Assembly: GCA_963971425.1 (NCBI GenBank)
Contig: OZ020514.1
Coordinates: 44,607,527-44,671,526, forward strand
Source: Bryoerythrophyllum caledonicum
Lineage: Eukaryota; Streptophyta; Bryopsida; Pottiales; Pottiaceae
Direction of reading: 5' to 3'
DNA: 64,000 nt
The position numbers and the translations under genes are program-made. The notes beneath the pieces were generated by a model. It was not told where the DNA came from and did not search any database. It saw only the letters and a list, made by a program, of their open reading frames with translations. Within the stretch, counting starts at the first letter, position 1. Every line of letters begins with the position of its first letter. This document shows positions 24,990 through 35,304 of the stretch, piece after piece.

Positions 24990-25609
24990 GTCTTTTGCTT
25001 TGATCAGAATGGAGATCCGATCTATTGCAACAAAGAGGGACTCAAAGCTATTGCGGAAAGATTTTTGTAGGGAGAGGGGGAGGATAGGGAACTATTTGCT
25101 CCTTTACTTCTTATAACAGACAACAAGTCCAGTTTCGTGATTGAGACCAAATGTCGTGCTAAGAAGCTGGATTGTGCCGTCCATACTATCCACTACCTTC
25201 TAGGCTCTAGCAGAAAATTGTGTCCCTCCACCATGGATGAGAGACCAATCGTGCAAGTAGGCATCGTCTTCAATTAGCCGGGAGCTCTCCATAATAGCTT
25301 GCACCAGTTCCAAAAGGTAACTAGATTGATGAAGCCTCTAAGTCCAGTCTGTGACAACACTGCCTCGGCCTCACCAAAGAATTGGGCCGGAGAAGAATGT
25401 CATCCGAGTTTAAGGTTGCTCTCGACAATTTTGCAACCCACACTGCTGAAGGTTGATTAAAGTCTCACCTACTTCAACACTTGGGGCGGAGGCAATGTGA
25501 CTGCTATGGCCTTAGTAAGGCTCCTTGAACCTTTCATCCTTTCTTGTTGAAGTCCATTTACATGTTTTATTTAATTATATATATATATATAGATACTCTT
25601 GCCATCTTC

Positions 25610-25911
25610 TTTTGGAAGTTCACATATCCTAAGAAAAACAACTTTGTTGTTGAAACATGGCATTTATAAAATTATAAAATAAAAGTTGCAAAGAAAAGTT
25701 TGTAAAATAATAGTTTTTTTCTTATACTATAACATGCTTTTACTTCTAATGGAAACTTTTAATGAAAGTATCAAACCAAAGTAAAAAAAATCATAATAGT
25801 GCTAAAGTAAAAATATAAAAATAAAAGCGCCAAAGTAAAAGCATACAAACATTTTTAATACATAGATAAGCTTAACAACGCAAACGGAAATCAATTCTAT
25901 TATTATATAGA
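25610..25911 (-). mobile_element. Helitron-like fragment, family H3
   Basis: On the minus strand a 5' end TCTATATAATAATAGAATTG at 25911 abuts the CTAG of the next element (25912-25915). The interior shares ACAACTTTGTTGTTGAAACA and AAAGTTTGTAAAATAA with 10.4 and 28.5 kb. Confidence 0.45.
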
Positions 25912-26115
25912 CTAGTGGAGCCCGTGTCCACTCAACACAATATTGAGTTCCCACCTCCTCGCCCTCGTCCTCGACCCATTTTTTCCAATCCTCCGTCATC
26001 ATGTCCCCATGTCTTGGTCCTCCTCCGCCTCCTTGTCTCCATGCCCGTTCCCCTCCCTAGTTCCCCTTGTCTCCATCCCGGTCTTCGTCCACGTCCCCGT
26101 CTCCTTCTCCAATCT
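25912..26115 (-). mobile_element. Helitron-like fragment, H1-related 3' part
   Basis: CTAG at 25912-25915 is preceded (minus strand) by GTGTTGAGTGGACACGGGCT and the CG-rich, GAGG-rich low-complexity body typical of H1. A clear 5' end is lacking. Confidence 0.45.
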
Positions 26116-26201
26116 TTTTTTAGAATGTAAGCGTAGGATTTTTTAATTTTATATGAGATGAATGATGTGGTAAATATATAGTGTTGTGAAGTATATATTA
26201 A

Positions 26202-26502
26202 CTAGAGTGTTAACCGTGTCCTCCGGACACAACATTTTTTTGTGTTGAGTCCACACCTCCCCGTCCCCTAGCCCTTTCTCTCCAATCCATCGTCCCACCG
26301 TCCTTGTCCCCTTGTCCCCCATCCCCCGTCCCCGTCCCCGTCCCCGTCCCCACCCCCGTCCTTGTCCCCATCCTCGTCCTTTTATCCAAAACCCTAACTT
26401 TTAGCTTTTCATCGACGCATAGTTTTTCATCTACGTGTTCATCCATCGACGCGTTCATCCATTTGACGCATCCTTCATCCTGTATTCTTTTATAGATATA
26501 GA
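26202..26502 (-). mobile_element. Complete non-autonomous Helitron, family H1 (copy c)
   Basis: Minus strand: 5' TCTATATCTATAAAAG at 26502; 3' GTGTCCGGAGGACACGGTTA...CTAG at 26202, followed by T as Helitron insertion (A^T) predicts. It is 301 bp and has no coding capacity. Confidence 0.75.
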
Positions 26503-27105
26503 CTACACTAAAAATCACATTTAGTGTAGTCACACAAATAGTGTAATTACCCTACTACACTATTTGCGAACTTGTTCACAATTAGTGTTAGTTGCGGCAA
26601 GCTTTTTCATACACTAATTGTGATTTTATTCACTGTGGCAAGTTTTTTCATACACTAATTGTGCACAAGTAAAAATAAAAAAACACCCATTTTTACTGCC
26701 ATTCACATATAGTGTAATGTTTCACATTTAGTGTAATGTTGTGTCGTTACACTAATTGTAATTCTTCCTTTTAGTGTAAGAGTTCGTATTTAGTGTAGAC
26801 GACACTAAATGTGATTTTTAGTGTAGTGGGGTACCCGTGTCTTCCGGACACAACATTTTTTTGTGTTGAGTCCCCACCTCCAATCCATCGTCCCCCCGTC
26901 CCCCGTCCCCGCCCCCCATTCCCGCCCCATCCTTTTATCCAAAACCCTAACTTTTAGCTTTTCATTTTATCCAAAACCCTAACTTTTAGCTTTTCATTTT
27001 ATTCAAAACCCTTACTTTTAGTTTTTCATCCAAAAGCTGATTTTTGATCCAAAAGGATCGTTCATCCATTCGACGTGTTTGTCATCCTGAATTCTATTAT
27101 ACCAT
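26503..27105 (-). mobile_element. Non-autonomous Helitron, family H1 (copy d), split by a MITE
   Basis: The body at 26826-27105 matches H1. Its 3' CTAG is interrupted between C-TA and G by the 318-bp MITE. The 5' end near 27105 is degenerate. It lies head-to-tail with copy c. Confidence 0.65.
26506..26823. mobile_element. Complete TA-target MITE (CACTAAAAATC ends)
   Basis: Terminal inverted repeats start CACTAAAAATCACATTTAGTG and extend about 24 bases. TA duplicates flank it at 26504-26505 and 26824-26825. The empty site is visible in the same window: 10783-10800 reads AGACTAGTAGGGTACCC where this locus reads AGAC-TA-[MITE]-TA-GTGGGGTACCC. TA targeting and the TTTAGTGTA motif link it to the DD36D transposons at 44.8 and 61.0 kb. 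Confidence 0.85.
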
Positions 27106-27699
27106 TTGGGTCAACTCAAATGTCACTTCAACCTGATCCTCAATCCATGAGTGCCCTTTATCTGTACCTGAACTATACGCTTTTGCAGCAAATAGACTTT
27201 AGAAATTAAGTTTTTCAGCACTTAAAAAGTCAAAACATCGACTCATTGACATGCTAGTATCCTATGAACAGTGTCGAAATGCATATAAAATATGAAAGTG
27301 GTACACGCCGAGTAGACTATGCTCATAGCCTACTGTGTCTGTCCTTGACTCGTAGATTCAATAGAAATACGTGCACCCAGGTCCCAAACAAAGTCAGGCA
27401 CTACTTTTCGCGATGATCTATTCTCCACGGTGCATTGTTCGAAGCAGGGGGCCGAGCTTTTTGAGAGTTGATTCTTTTTACTTGAGGGGCTTGAACCGCT
27501 CATATGTTTTGTTGACCCAAAGCAAACCTCTTGCCATCTTGGCATAATAAAACAACTTCAGACTCTTCATTCACTCCATCTTCACTGGACCCCCAGCTTC
27601 TTCACTAAGGTCACTCTCAAGTTCACTGAATCAGCACCTGATCCGCTGCAGGGTGAGTACCCGAGCTTCACGATGGAAGTCACCGGAGGAGCGGTTAGA

Positions 27700-27785
27700 G
27701 TTACTCTCTGCGTCTGTGTCGTGAGTATGGCGCTTGCCTACGGAGCATGAGATTATGGGTTTGAACCCCAGCATGGTCGTCGCAA
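27700..27785 (+). repeat. Arginine-tRNA-like SINE head or tRNA relic
   Basis: GGCGCTTGC-CTACGGA-GCA is an anticodon-arm look-alike with the loop CTACGGA (T33 present, anticodon ACG, Arg). A B-box-like GGGTTTGAACCCC follows at 27757-27770. The D-arm is poor and there is no acceptor stem, so a SINE head or relic is more likely than a working tRNA. Confidence 0.5.
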
Positions 27786-28084
27786 AAGCTACTTTCTCGG
27801 GTACTTTTCTCAAGTCGTTTTTCAACGCAAGTATTACTTTTTCATCCAATATCGGTGCGTTCATCCATCCAACGTGTTTTACATCCGACGTGTTCTTCAT
27901 CCTAAATTCTTTTTTAATAAGGGATATTTTAATAATATTTGTAAGTAAAATTTAAAGTGTCATTCAAAATGTTATAAAGTAAAATTCTAATCATAAAAGT
28001 TGCAGAGTAAAAGTCTGTAAATCAAAAGCCTCAAGGTAAAAACATGAAATCTTCTCAACACATAGATAAGCTTGAACATGAGTC

Positions 28085-28793
28085 TTCCGGACACAATATT
28101 GTTTTGTATAAGCCCCCACTTCCCTATCCATGTCCTAGACCCCTTTAACCCCTAAAGTTCCTTGACAATTTCCCTCAAAAACTATAAGTGGTACTAACTT
28201 TCAAACCACAAATCCAAAAAATAAAATAAAAATATGTCCACGAAGCTCTTATCAAAGGCAATCTAGAATAAAAATTTCAGAGAAAATTGATTTTTTTCGA
28301 ATTTTAGAAACCTGCCCAAAAATCAAGGAATCCCCCCGAAGGAGACTCTGGTCCTTTAGGGGTTAATCCAATTCTATGTCCCCATGTCCCCGTCCCCGTA
28401 CCCGTCCCCCTCCTCATTCCCGTGCCCATTCTCCTCCTTCGTTCCCGTTTCCCTCCCCTAAAACCTTAAATCCTAAACCTTAAACCCAAATATTGATATT
28501 TTTGCCATCTTCTTTGAGGGGTTTGCAAAGAAAAAGTTTGTAAAATAATAGTTTTTTTCTTATACTATAACATGCTTTTATTTTTAATGGATATTTATAA
28601 TGAAAGTATGTAACCAAAGTAAAAGAATTTTTTAATGAGGGTATCAAACCAACATAGTAGAAAACCATGAAGTGCTAAAGTAATTATCTAAAAATAAAAG
28701 CCTCTATGTAAAAGCGCCAAATCTTTCCCACATGTAGGAAAGCTTGACTGTACGGACGGGCACACGGAAACCAATTCTATTATAAATATAGAA
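28085..28793 (-). mobile_element. Helitron-like element, family H3 (longest copy)
   Basis: 5' TCTATATTTATAATAGAATTG at 28793 on the minus strand; 3' region near 28085 with a GTGTCCGGAAGACTC hairpin. It abuts H3 5'-type sequence to the left (27900-28080). No replicase ORF. Confidence 0.45.
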
Positions 28794-28796
28794 TAG

Positions 28797-29093
28797 TATA
28801 CCAACCCGTTGTCCTCAACAGATTATGTAAATTTAGGGAAGTTAACTAACATTGTAATATTAAAAGTTAAAATAAAAGAAATAAAAGTGAATGCCACATG
28901 CCATCGCCTCCTACAACGTGTATCAACTAGGTATTTCTGGTTTCCATCACCAGATATGTCTCTTCCTCTTTTACCTAGCTATTACTACTTCTCAAGGAAG
29001 GCCAATATTGGGATAGGCCGCACATTGCCATGTGGCATAATGGATTGCTAGGATACCGACCGGGTATTGGCTTGTCTTCTTTTATTATATCTA
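28797..29093 (-). mobile_element. Helitron-like element, minor family
   Basis: The left boundary reads (minus strand) GAGGACAACGGGTTGGTATA then CTAT directly before the TCTATA of the previous copy. An A/T-rich TAGATATAATAAAAGAAGAC lies at the 5' side near 29093. Assignment is by position and end similarity only. Confidence 0.35.
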
Positions 29094-29099
29094 GTAGAT

Positions 29100-31990
29100 G
29101 TGGTAGATATATATACTAGTAGAGCTGCCGTCGTAACCAACAAGCCAAGGGTAATCCTAAGAGATTGGATCAAAGCCATCGTAATATAGTTCCTTCTCTA
29201 ATCACAACTTGAGGTGTTTGTCACTCAACCCACAAATATACCTATGGATCACAAACTCTAAAATCATTGCATCATACCTGTGAAATGCACCTTACCACAT
29301 CCCATAATATGTAGAGCTTCTGACTTACAGAGCTACTAGCTAATCTTATAAGCCATCAAGTAGAGGTAATGAGCTGAGTTCTCATAAACAGAACAATTGA
29401 AACTTAACCCCTAAATGCAAAAAGTCCCGAGGTGGGCTTCTAGTGATTTCGGGTAGCTTACATCGGTGTCACTTTAGACCATGAATTTTTGAATTTTTTA
29501 TCATAGATGTGTATAAATAGTAGCTTTGTGGGAAAAAAATCTTTAAAAAATTCACAAACTAAAGTCATTGAGGTTCAGAGTTTGAAACGAAGAATGCGGG
29601 TAGGGCGGGCAAGGCTATAGAGTTGAATAGTACTACTGTAGAGCTTGAATAGTACCAGTGTAGAGTTTAATTGTGCACTTTTGTATGGCAGGTAGCCATG
29701 AAAGAAATTTCTTAGCAACCTTCATTGTTTTTACCTAAAAACGCATAGAAATTAAGGATTTCACTTTTTTTGAATTTTTTTTCTATTGATTAAATAAGGC
29801 ATGATGGTTCTATCCACCGGTCAAATTTTAGATCTATTTAAAAATCTATTTAAATAATTTTCTATATAAAAAATAAATTGCTTTCGTCAGTAAATGGCTA
29901 CTTTCTATACCCCTCATCATTGCAAGTTTTTTTTCTTATCCTAAACACCTCCATTACTTTTGATTTCTTGCGTGCAATGACCTAATACGAGGTAGAACAT
30001 AGATTTTATGAATATATGTTCTACCTTTTATGATTTACATAAATTCTATGAAATTTTACGAAATTAAGATATTGACTTACTTTTCATCATTACTTTTGAT
30101 AAAATTTCATAAATCTTTTATGATTTCACATAAATTTTATGAAATTATGAAAAGTATGCCAATATAGTATTTTTGGTGTGAAATTGTCAAGGAAATTTTG
30201 GGGTTAAATCAAGCTCTTTCACCTCTTTCACCTCAGTTCAAACTTGCGCAAGACTTTGAAACTGGGAAAGGCAGTGGGCACTTGTGTGACTCCGTGTTTT
30301 TTTTTTTGTAGAGAAACAATCAGAGCCGTAATGTAGCAATTGGAAATTCCCCCTGAGGCATTCATTCGACGCTTCCAGGTCATGTTGCGTCTGTAGCTCA
30401 GATCAGCCCAGAGAGAACAACACCATGCTTAGAGGCTCTAAAATCTTATCCATTTCTTACTTGGAGCTCAACAGTTGGCGCCTGGTATAAATTTTCTACG
30501 CACAATTCTCACGCAACTTTCCAATTTTTCAATCTGCGATGCGGGGGCCGCGAACTCAGGTACCACGATACCACTTCTCCATTGCTGGATTCTCCATCAA
30601 ATACTTTGACTTTAGGGTTTGAAGTTGGGGGGATAGTGGAGGCCTCGATTGCTCGATGGCCTGCAATTGCCCGAGCTCCAGGCTTCCTAGGCCCAGCCTG
30701 CACTCTCTCGCATCGCTTTATCGTGTAGTGCTCGGGTAGGACCCAATCTCTGTACGTGTGTGAGTCCATTCCATCATCAATGCCGGGAAGCAGCGGAGCA
30801 GCAGAGAGTCGAGAGAAACAGAGTTTAAAGAGAAACAGAGGCACATGGGCTTCTCCACCAGCCCTGCATCGAACATCGACAGTCACTCAATATTTGTCTC
30901 TAGCAGCACGCCGAACCTCTGATTCTCCTTCTTGGGATTGTAAAGAGCAGGTCCTAATTCTTGCGAAAACTTCGTCGTCTCCTCCCCTGTCCTGAACTTC
31001 TCTCCAACAACCACAAGGGTCGCAGTTTGCACCCGCGTTGTCAACCTCTCAGAGGATTCTTTGTGTTGACCTCTCTCACTCTGCTTCTGGCCCTGTTTGC
31101 CTTGGGCTTCAATGGAAGGGCGGAGATCTGGTGGACCCTGCGCGCCTTGGGAAGCTCGCTGGCGATGATTCTCGTCTCCTAGGCAGCAACATGCCTTAAA
31201 TTTGCTTTTCAGTGTTGTGCAGGTTGTGCACAAAATCATACCCACATGTCTCCGGGTATGTTTTGGTAAAATACTGGTGGACCCTGCATCCTACGTATTT
31301 TACCAAAACACAAACCGATGTTGTGCAGGTTGCGCGTAACCCGCCGGCTCTCGCTCTTCAGCTAGTGCACCTTTCCCTTGCAATCGCCTCACCTACAGCC
31401 GCAATCGCCCAGATCCAGATCGCACGAGCGTAAGATCGTTGCAACGACCTTTTTCTTCGCACACACCATTCCGCAAAGATTCATGATTAGGGTTTCAGAA
31501 TTCATTCAACGGGCCAAGTGCACCTCCCATGAAGGTGGTAACGTATGTGAATGCAAATTCTAAATTACTTCACAAAGCTACACAATTCCATGTCCATGAT
31601 TCACAAACTTCATCTCTCAATCTCTCGAAAACTCCAACTCTCAAGTTTTCAAAAACTTAAACATCTCAATCACTTAAACGACTTTATTCTAGAATAATTT
31701 CTCAGAACTTACATTTTCTGTTCCAACTTAGCTTCTCTTGCAAACAACTCGCCTGCTCATCTCCAACCTCGCGGGGTTGCTGCTGCATCCTCACAAAGAT
31801 CATCGTGAGTTTCTTGTGATGGTGATATTAACCTGATGTAAGGCCGGACCTGATGATAGCCAGGTAATAAGCTTCACGCACATGTGTGCGGATGAGGCCC
31901 AGGGCGAACTGACCCCCTCGTTGGAACTTGGGATCAGCCCACGAACGGAGGCCAACCGCCCTCGTCGGACTTCATCCGATGCCGAGACCG
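29100..31990. other. Gene-poor region, no confident gene
   Basis: The stretch is AT-rich to 30.4 kb with ATAAATTTTATGAAATT-type repeats (30.0-30.15 kb), then GC-richer to 31.5 kb. Short ORFs on both strands at 30.5-31.4 kb lack support. A perfect 16-bp inverted repeat (TGTTTTGGTAAAATAC) lies at 31259-31274/31295-31310, flanked by duplicated GTTGTGCAGGTTG at 31214 and 31319. Confidence 0.4.
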
Positions 31991-31998
31991 GGCCCCAG

Positions 31999-32546
31999 TA
32001 CGGTGTACCAAAAAGGCCATGCCTCAACGGTTTAGGGTATTCTCTTAAAATATGTAGGCCACCCACGGTTTACCGTAGGCGACCGTCGCACATGCACAGG
32101 CTCCCCGCGCTGGAGCGCAGGCCACCTGTGATCCGCATCCCCGTTTTTTCAATCATCCGCCCGTTCTTCTTTCATCGTCTGCTCGATTTTTTATCATCCA
32201 TTGCAGCCAGGTGTGCTCTGTCGCAGCAGTTCGCGGCAGTTTGGCCACTCGACTCCCACTCTCCCAGGGATTCTTCCTGGCAGCGCTCTCGTTCTCTCTT
32301 CTCCATGGCATCGTTCTTAGATTTCTCTCATGCCCTACCCTGCAATGGATGATAAAAAATCGGGCAGACGATGAAAGAAGTACGGGCGGATGATTGAAAA
32401 AACGAGGATGCAGATCGCAGGTGGCCTGCGCTCTAGCGCGGGGAGCCTGTGCATGCACGACGGTCGCCTACGGTAACCCTGGGTGGCCTACGTATTTTAA
32501 GAGAATACCCTAAACCGTCGAGGCATGGCCTTTTTGGTACACCGTA
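31999..32546. mobile_element. Foldback MITE, 548 bp, 6-bp target duplication
   Basis: Inverted arms of about 208 bases (31999-32206 and 32340-32546) begin TACGGTGTACCAAAAAGGCC and are about 93% identical. They surround a 133-bp unique centre. CCCCAG flanks both sides (31993-31998, 32547-32552). The superfamily is unresolved. Confidence 0.8.
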
Positions 32547-32639
32547 CCCCAGCCCCACACCCACCCCGTGCATTAGACCCCCGCTCGCCCAACCCAGCTG
32601 TTCCCGTGCTCGGCAGCGCAGGCCGACCCGACCCCGCGC

Positions 32640-34764
32640 CCGACTGGCCCACCAACCCAAATGCACCACGTGCAGGCAGCGCGTACTCCGCCAGTCTCAA
32701 CGCTCAGCGTGCATAACCCCCCATACCCGTCCCGTACCAGCCCCCCAATACCAGCCCCTCCCGATACCCCCGACCCCAACCACTTCGAGGTGAACGGTTC
32801 AGATGATCCTCGCCCCCCTATCGCCGTGCGTCGCCCCCCATTGCCATGGAAAATTGCAGACACAACACAACGAAGAACTTGTGCAGACAAGATTGTGAGC
32901 TTCAAGTCATTAGAGAATGTAGGAGGTGAAGCATCACCACGTGCACAACATCCACCATCGTCATTCAAGTAAGACTTAACCTTCTCCTTTGTTTTTATCC
33001 CACCAAAATGATGCATTTTAATACATTTTTCAAATTTGAAAGTAGGTTTTTTTGCATGATTAGTCAATGTGTATGATTTTGTTGCAACACAAATTGTGAG
33101 TGTATATTTTAGAATCTTGGGTTTTCTTTGGGTATTGCAATAGGAGAGGGTGTGACGTTTTTGGGGTTCTTATTATGGTGACGGATATTTGAATGGGAGA
33201 GAGTGAGGTGGTTTAAATATGCTTCGTTGAAGTAGAACTAGTGCGTGACATATTTTGGGTGCTTGTGATGGTGACGCGTATTTTAATGGGAGAGAGTGGG
33301 ATGTATTAAGTATGCTTCGTTCAGGTAGAAGTAGTGCGTGACATGTTTTGGGGAAATATAACGGTGACGGGTACTTCAATTTTGTCTAGTGACATTTTTT
33401 ACATGTTTTTCTTGTTGTGAAGGGTATTGCATAGTTTGGTGTGCACATTGGTGAATACTTTGTTTTTTATGTGTCGTGACGGGTATTATAGATAGAACCA
33501 GGGACGTTTTTCCATTCTTTTCATGGTCATGATGGATATCGCACATTTTGGAGTATTTAGGAGTGACTACTTTTATCATTATAGGTCGTGATGGGTATTT
33601 AGAGTGGACCTAAGACGTTTTCTTCATCCTTTGCATAGTCGTGACGGGTAGTACATATTTTTTAGGGATTAGGTGGTTGTTTCTTATTTCTTTATAGGTC
33701 GTGACGTATATTAAGATTCATGTATGCTTATTGTATTTATACTTATTTGTTGATGTTTTTCTAGCAATGGTGCTCTCTGGCTTACCAGTAGCCGTTCTCA
33801 ATTGTGACTTCAAGGAAGTCACCATCACGACTAGGCCATGGCACTCTTTGGTGGAGAATTGTGCGTTCCGGCCTTCGAAGCATCGAAGACACCTAGGTAA
33901 ATATCTACGTGATCACCATGCCATGGAAATGACTGCTTTGTCTCTTGGTCGTCCGTCTAAGGTAGAACGAAGACTCCACAATATTAACTCCCGGCGGATG
34001 AACGCGAAGATTTTGACCAATCATTTTAATAGAAAAAAGGAGTTCTAGAGAAGGCTTAAAGCTTGGAAGGACGCGGCGGAGGCTTTATGGGCGACTGTGG
34101 AGACAAAGGCCACTGGAGATAAAATGGCCAAACCATTAATTGTCATGTTGTTGAAGAAGAAGAAGTATTGGACGTACCTTGGGGCAAAGAAAGAAGGGCT
34201 TGGGGAGTTGGATGCGATGATGGTTGATGCACTTCCGCGCAATCTCGATTTTTCCACGGTTGTTATGAAGTTGGAGTGTGGCCGTCGTGCTGAGCCGGTA
34301 GATATTGCTTGGTTGAAGGGCGTGAAGGTTGCATTTGATGAGCACAAAAATTGAAGAAAGTATTTGCGGAGGAGAGCTTGGACCGTGAAGGAACTCGTAG
34401 AATGGCACCGCCAATGTTCCATTGAAGCCATGTAAGTGTAGTTTTTTCTATTCTCATGTGTGTTGTAATCCTATACATGTTGAATTCCACATGTTTGAAT
34501 TTTCATTTATATTCATTTTTTATTCTAACGCGGTGTTTTTTCAATTATAGTTACAAGGAGGGGAAGAAGGCGTTTATTGAACGCTATGTGGATGCGGAGA
34601 AGAGTGTCTTCCACTTGAAAAATATTCTTTCTATGGAGCGTGTTGGGACATTGTGTTCCGTGTACAAAGACACACATGCCAAAGATCTTGACAACGACGA
34701 AAATGAAGAGGAGGAAGAAGAAGAAGATGAAGGACATGATGATGCCGAGAACGATGAAGATTAG
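32640..34764 (+). pseudogene. Unknown acidic-tailed gene convergent with the MULE transposase
   Basis: A main exon begins after a TTTTTCTAG acceptor at 33765 and has ATG at 33767 (MVLSGLPVAVLNCDFKEV). It reads on in one frame through DKMAKPLIVMLLKKKKYW and WTVKELVEWHRQCSIEA to a donor GTAAGT at 34432, then re-enters at 34551 after TTATAG with matching phase (YKEGKKAFIERYVDAEKS). It ends in a Glu/Asp-rich tail. Two in-frame stops (TAG near 34046, TGA near 34352) are the only visible lesions. A possible upstream exon ends at the GTAAGA donor near 32968. Not recognised. It ends about 540 bases before the stop of the MULE transposase gene on the other strand, like the convergent gene pair of maize MuDR; a shared element is an inference. 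Confidence 0.5.
33120..33715. repeat. Degenerate repeats with GTGACGGGTATT core
   Basis: About eight copies of CGTGAYGGGTATT-like blocks at 60-120-base spacing, plus longer near-duplicates (TATGCTTCGTT...AGTGCGTGACAT at 33220 and 33312). It fills the presumed intron upstream of 33765. Confidence 0.5.
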
Positions 34765-35304
34765 TGTGTTATTTATGAAGTCTTTGGTTGTAATAGACTT
34801 CTATGGTTTCCCCTTCTTTATTCATTACATATTTGCATATTTTGTGTTCTTGTACAATAGTGTGAATGAGTTTAATAAGTTGTTGTATCTTTTATTTGAA
34901 TCTTTGAGTATCCGATTTCAAATGGATAAGAAATAATCTTTGATAACATTTATCACACGCTCAATTAGGAAAATACTCTTCCAAGTATATAAAAAATGTG
35001 TATGTTAGTGTTTCATATGCAATTGCAAATATATAATGCAAATCACGTGGTGCTTATGAAATATATTCCCTCATAATATTAAAAAAATGATCCATGCATA
35101 CTACTTTGATGCATTTGTTTCAAATGTGAAAACAATGGTTTCAAAAGTAAATACTTACAAATACTCACTATAAAAGCAAGGTATTTTCTATTTTACGTGG
35201 ATATTATTCCTTCTCCTCTTTCGAGATTGCGCAATTTTTTCTCGCCAGTCTTTTTTCCTTGCTACGGAATTTCCATCTTCAGTGTATACAATTTTGAGTG
35301 ATGC

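Larger units (their letters stand above)
22044..25560 (+). pseudogene. Decayed multi-exon gene with ParB-like GGQHTY motif
   Basis: ATG at 22044 opens MEDIPPADEMATSM, followed by a donor-like GTATGT. Protein-like text resumes at 22.56-23.33 kb (VDGSLVSVLDMKEDPND; ELDVMYKALEDGLSACYPFG) and at 23.35-23.87 kb (THASMDIEVVLDKTHHKWW; LYIIGGQHTYLACKAL; DPENFIRISNLLNIEIED). GGQHxY after a beta-strand resembles the ParB/DGQHR N-terminal fold; that is an inference from one motif. Further text at 24.6-25.5 kb (EEFVDEKGITNKSIFNI; KSSFVIETKCRAKKLDCAVH; FNTWGGGNVTAMALV) suggests a long C-terminal region. Stops and frame changes are frequent, and an 86-bp tandem duplication at 24818-24989 also breaks the frame. 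Confidence 0.5.

Noticed and set aside
29120-29420. Weak gag-like text on the minus strand
   Set aside because: Only scattered similarity by eye, no boundaries, and no neighbouring pol text.
30380-30500. TTGGCGCCTGG near 30473 as a primer-binding site of an LTR element
   Set aside because: No LTR start or end nearby and no polyprotein text downstream; seven bases are not enough.
30509-31433. Cluster of 70-125-codon ORFs on both strands
   Set aside because: Overlapping frames in GC-richer sequence with no splice logic or recognisable domain.
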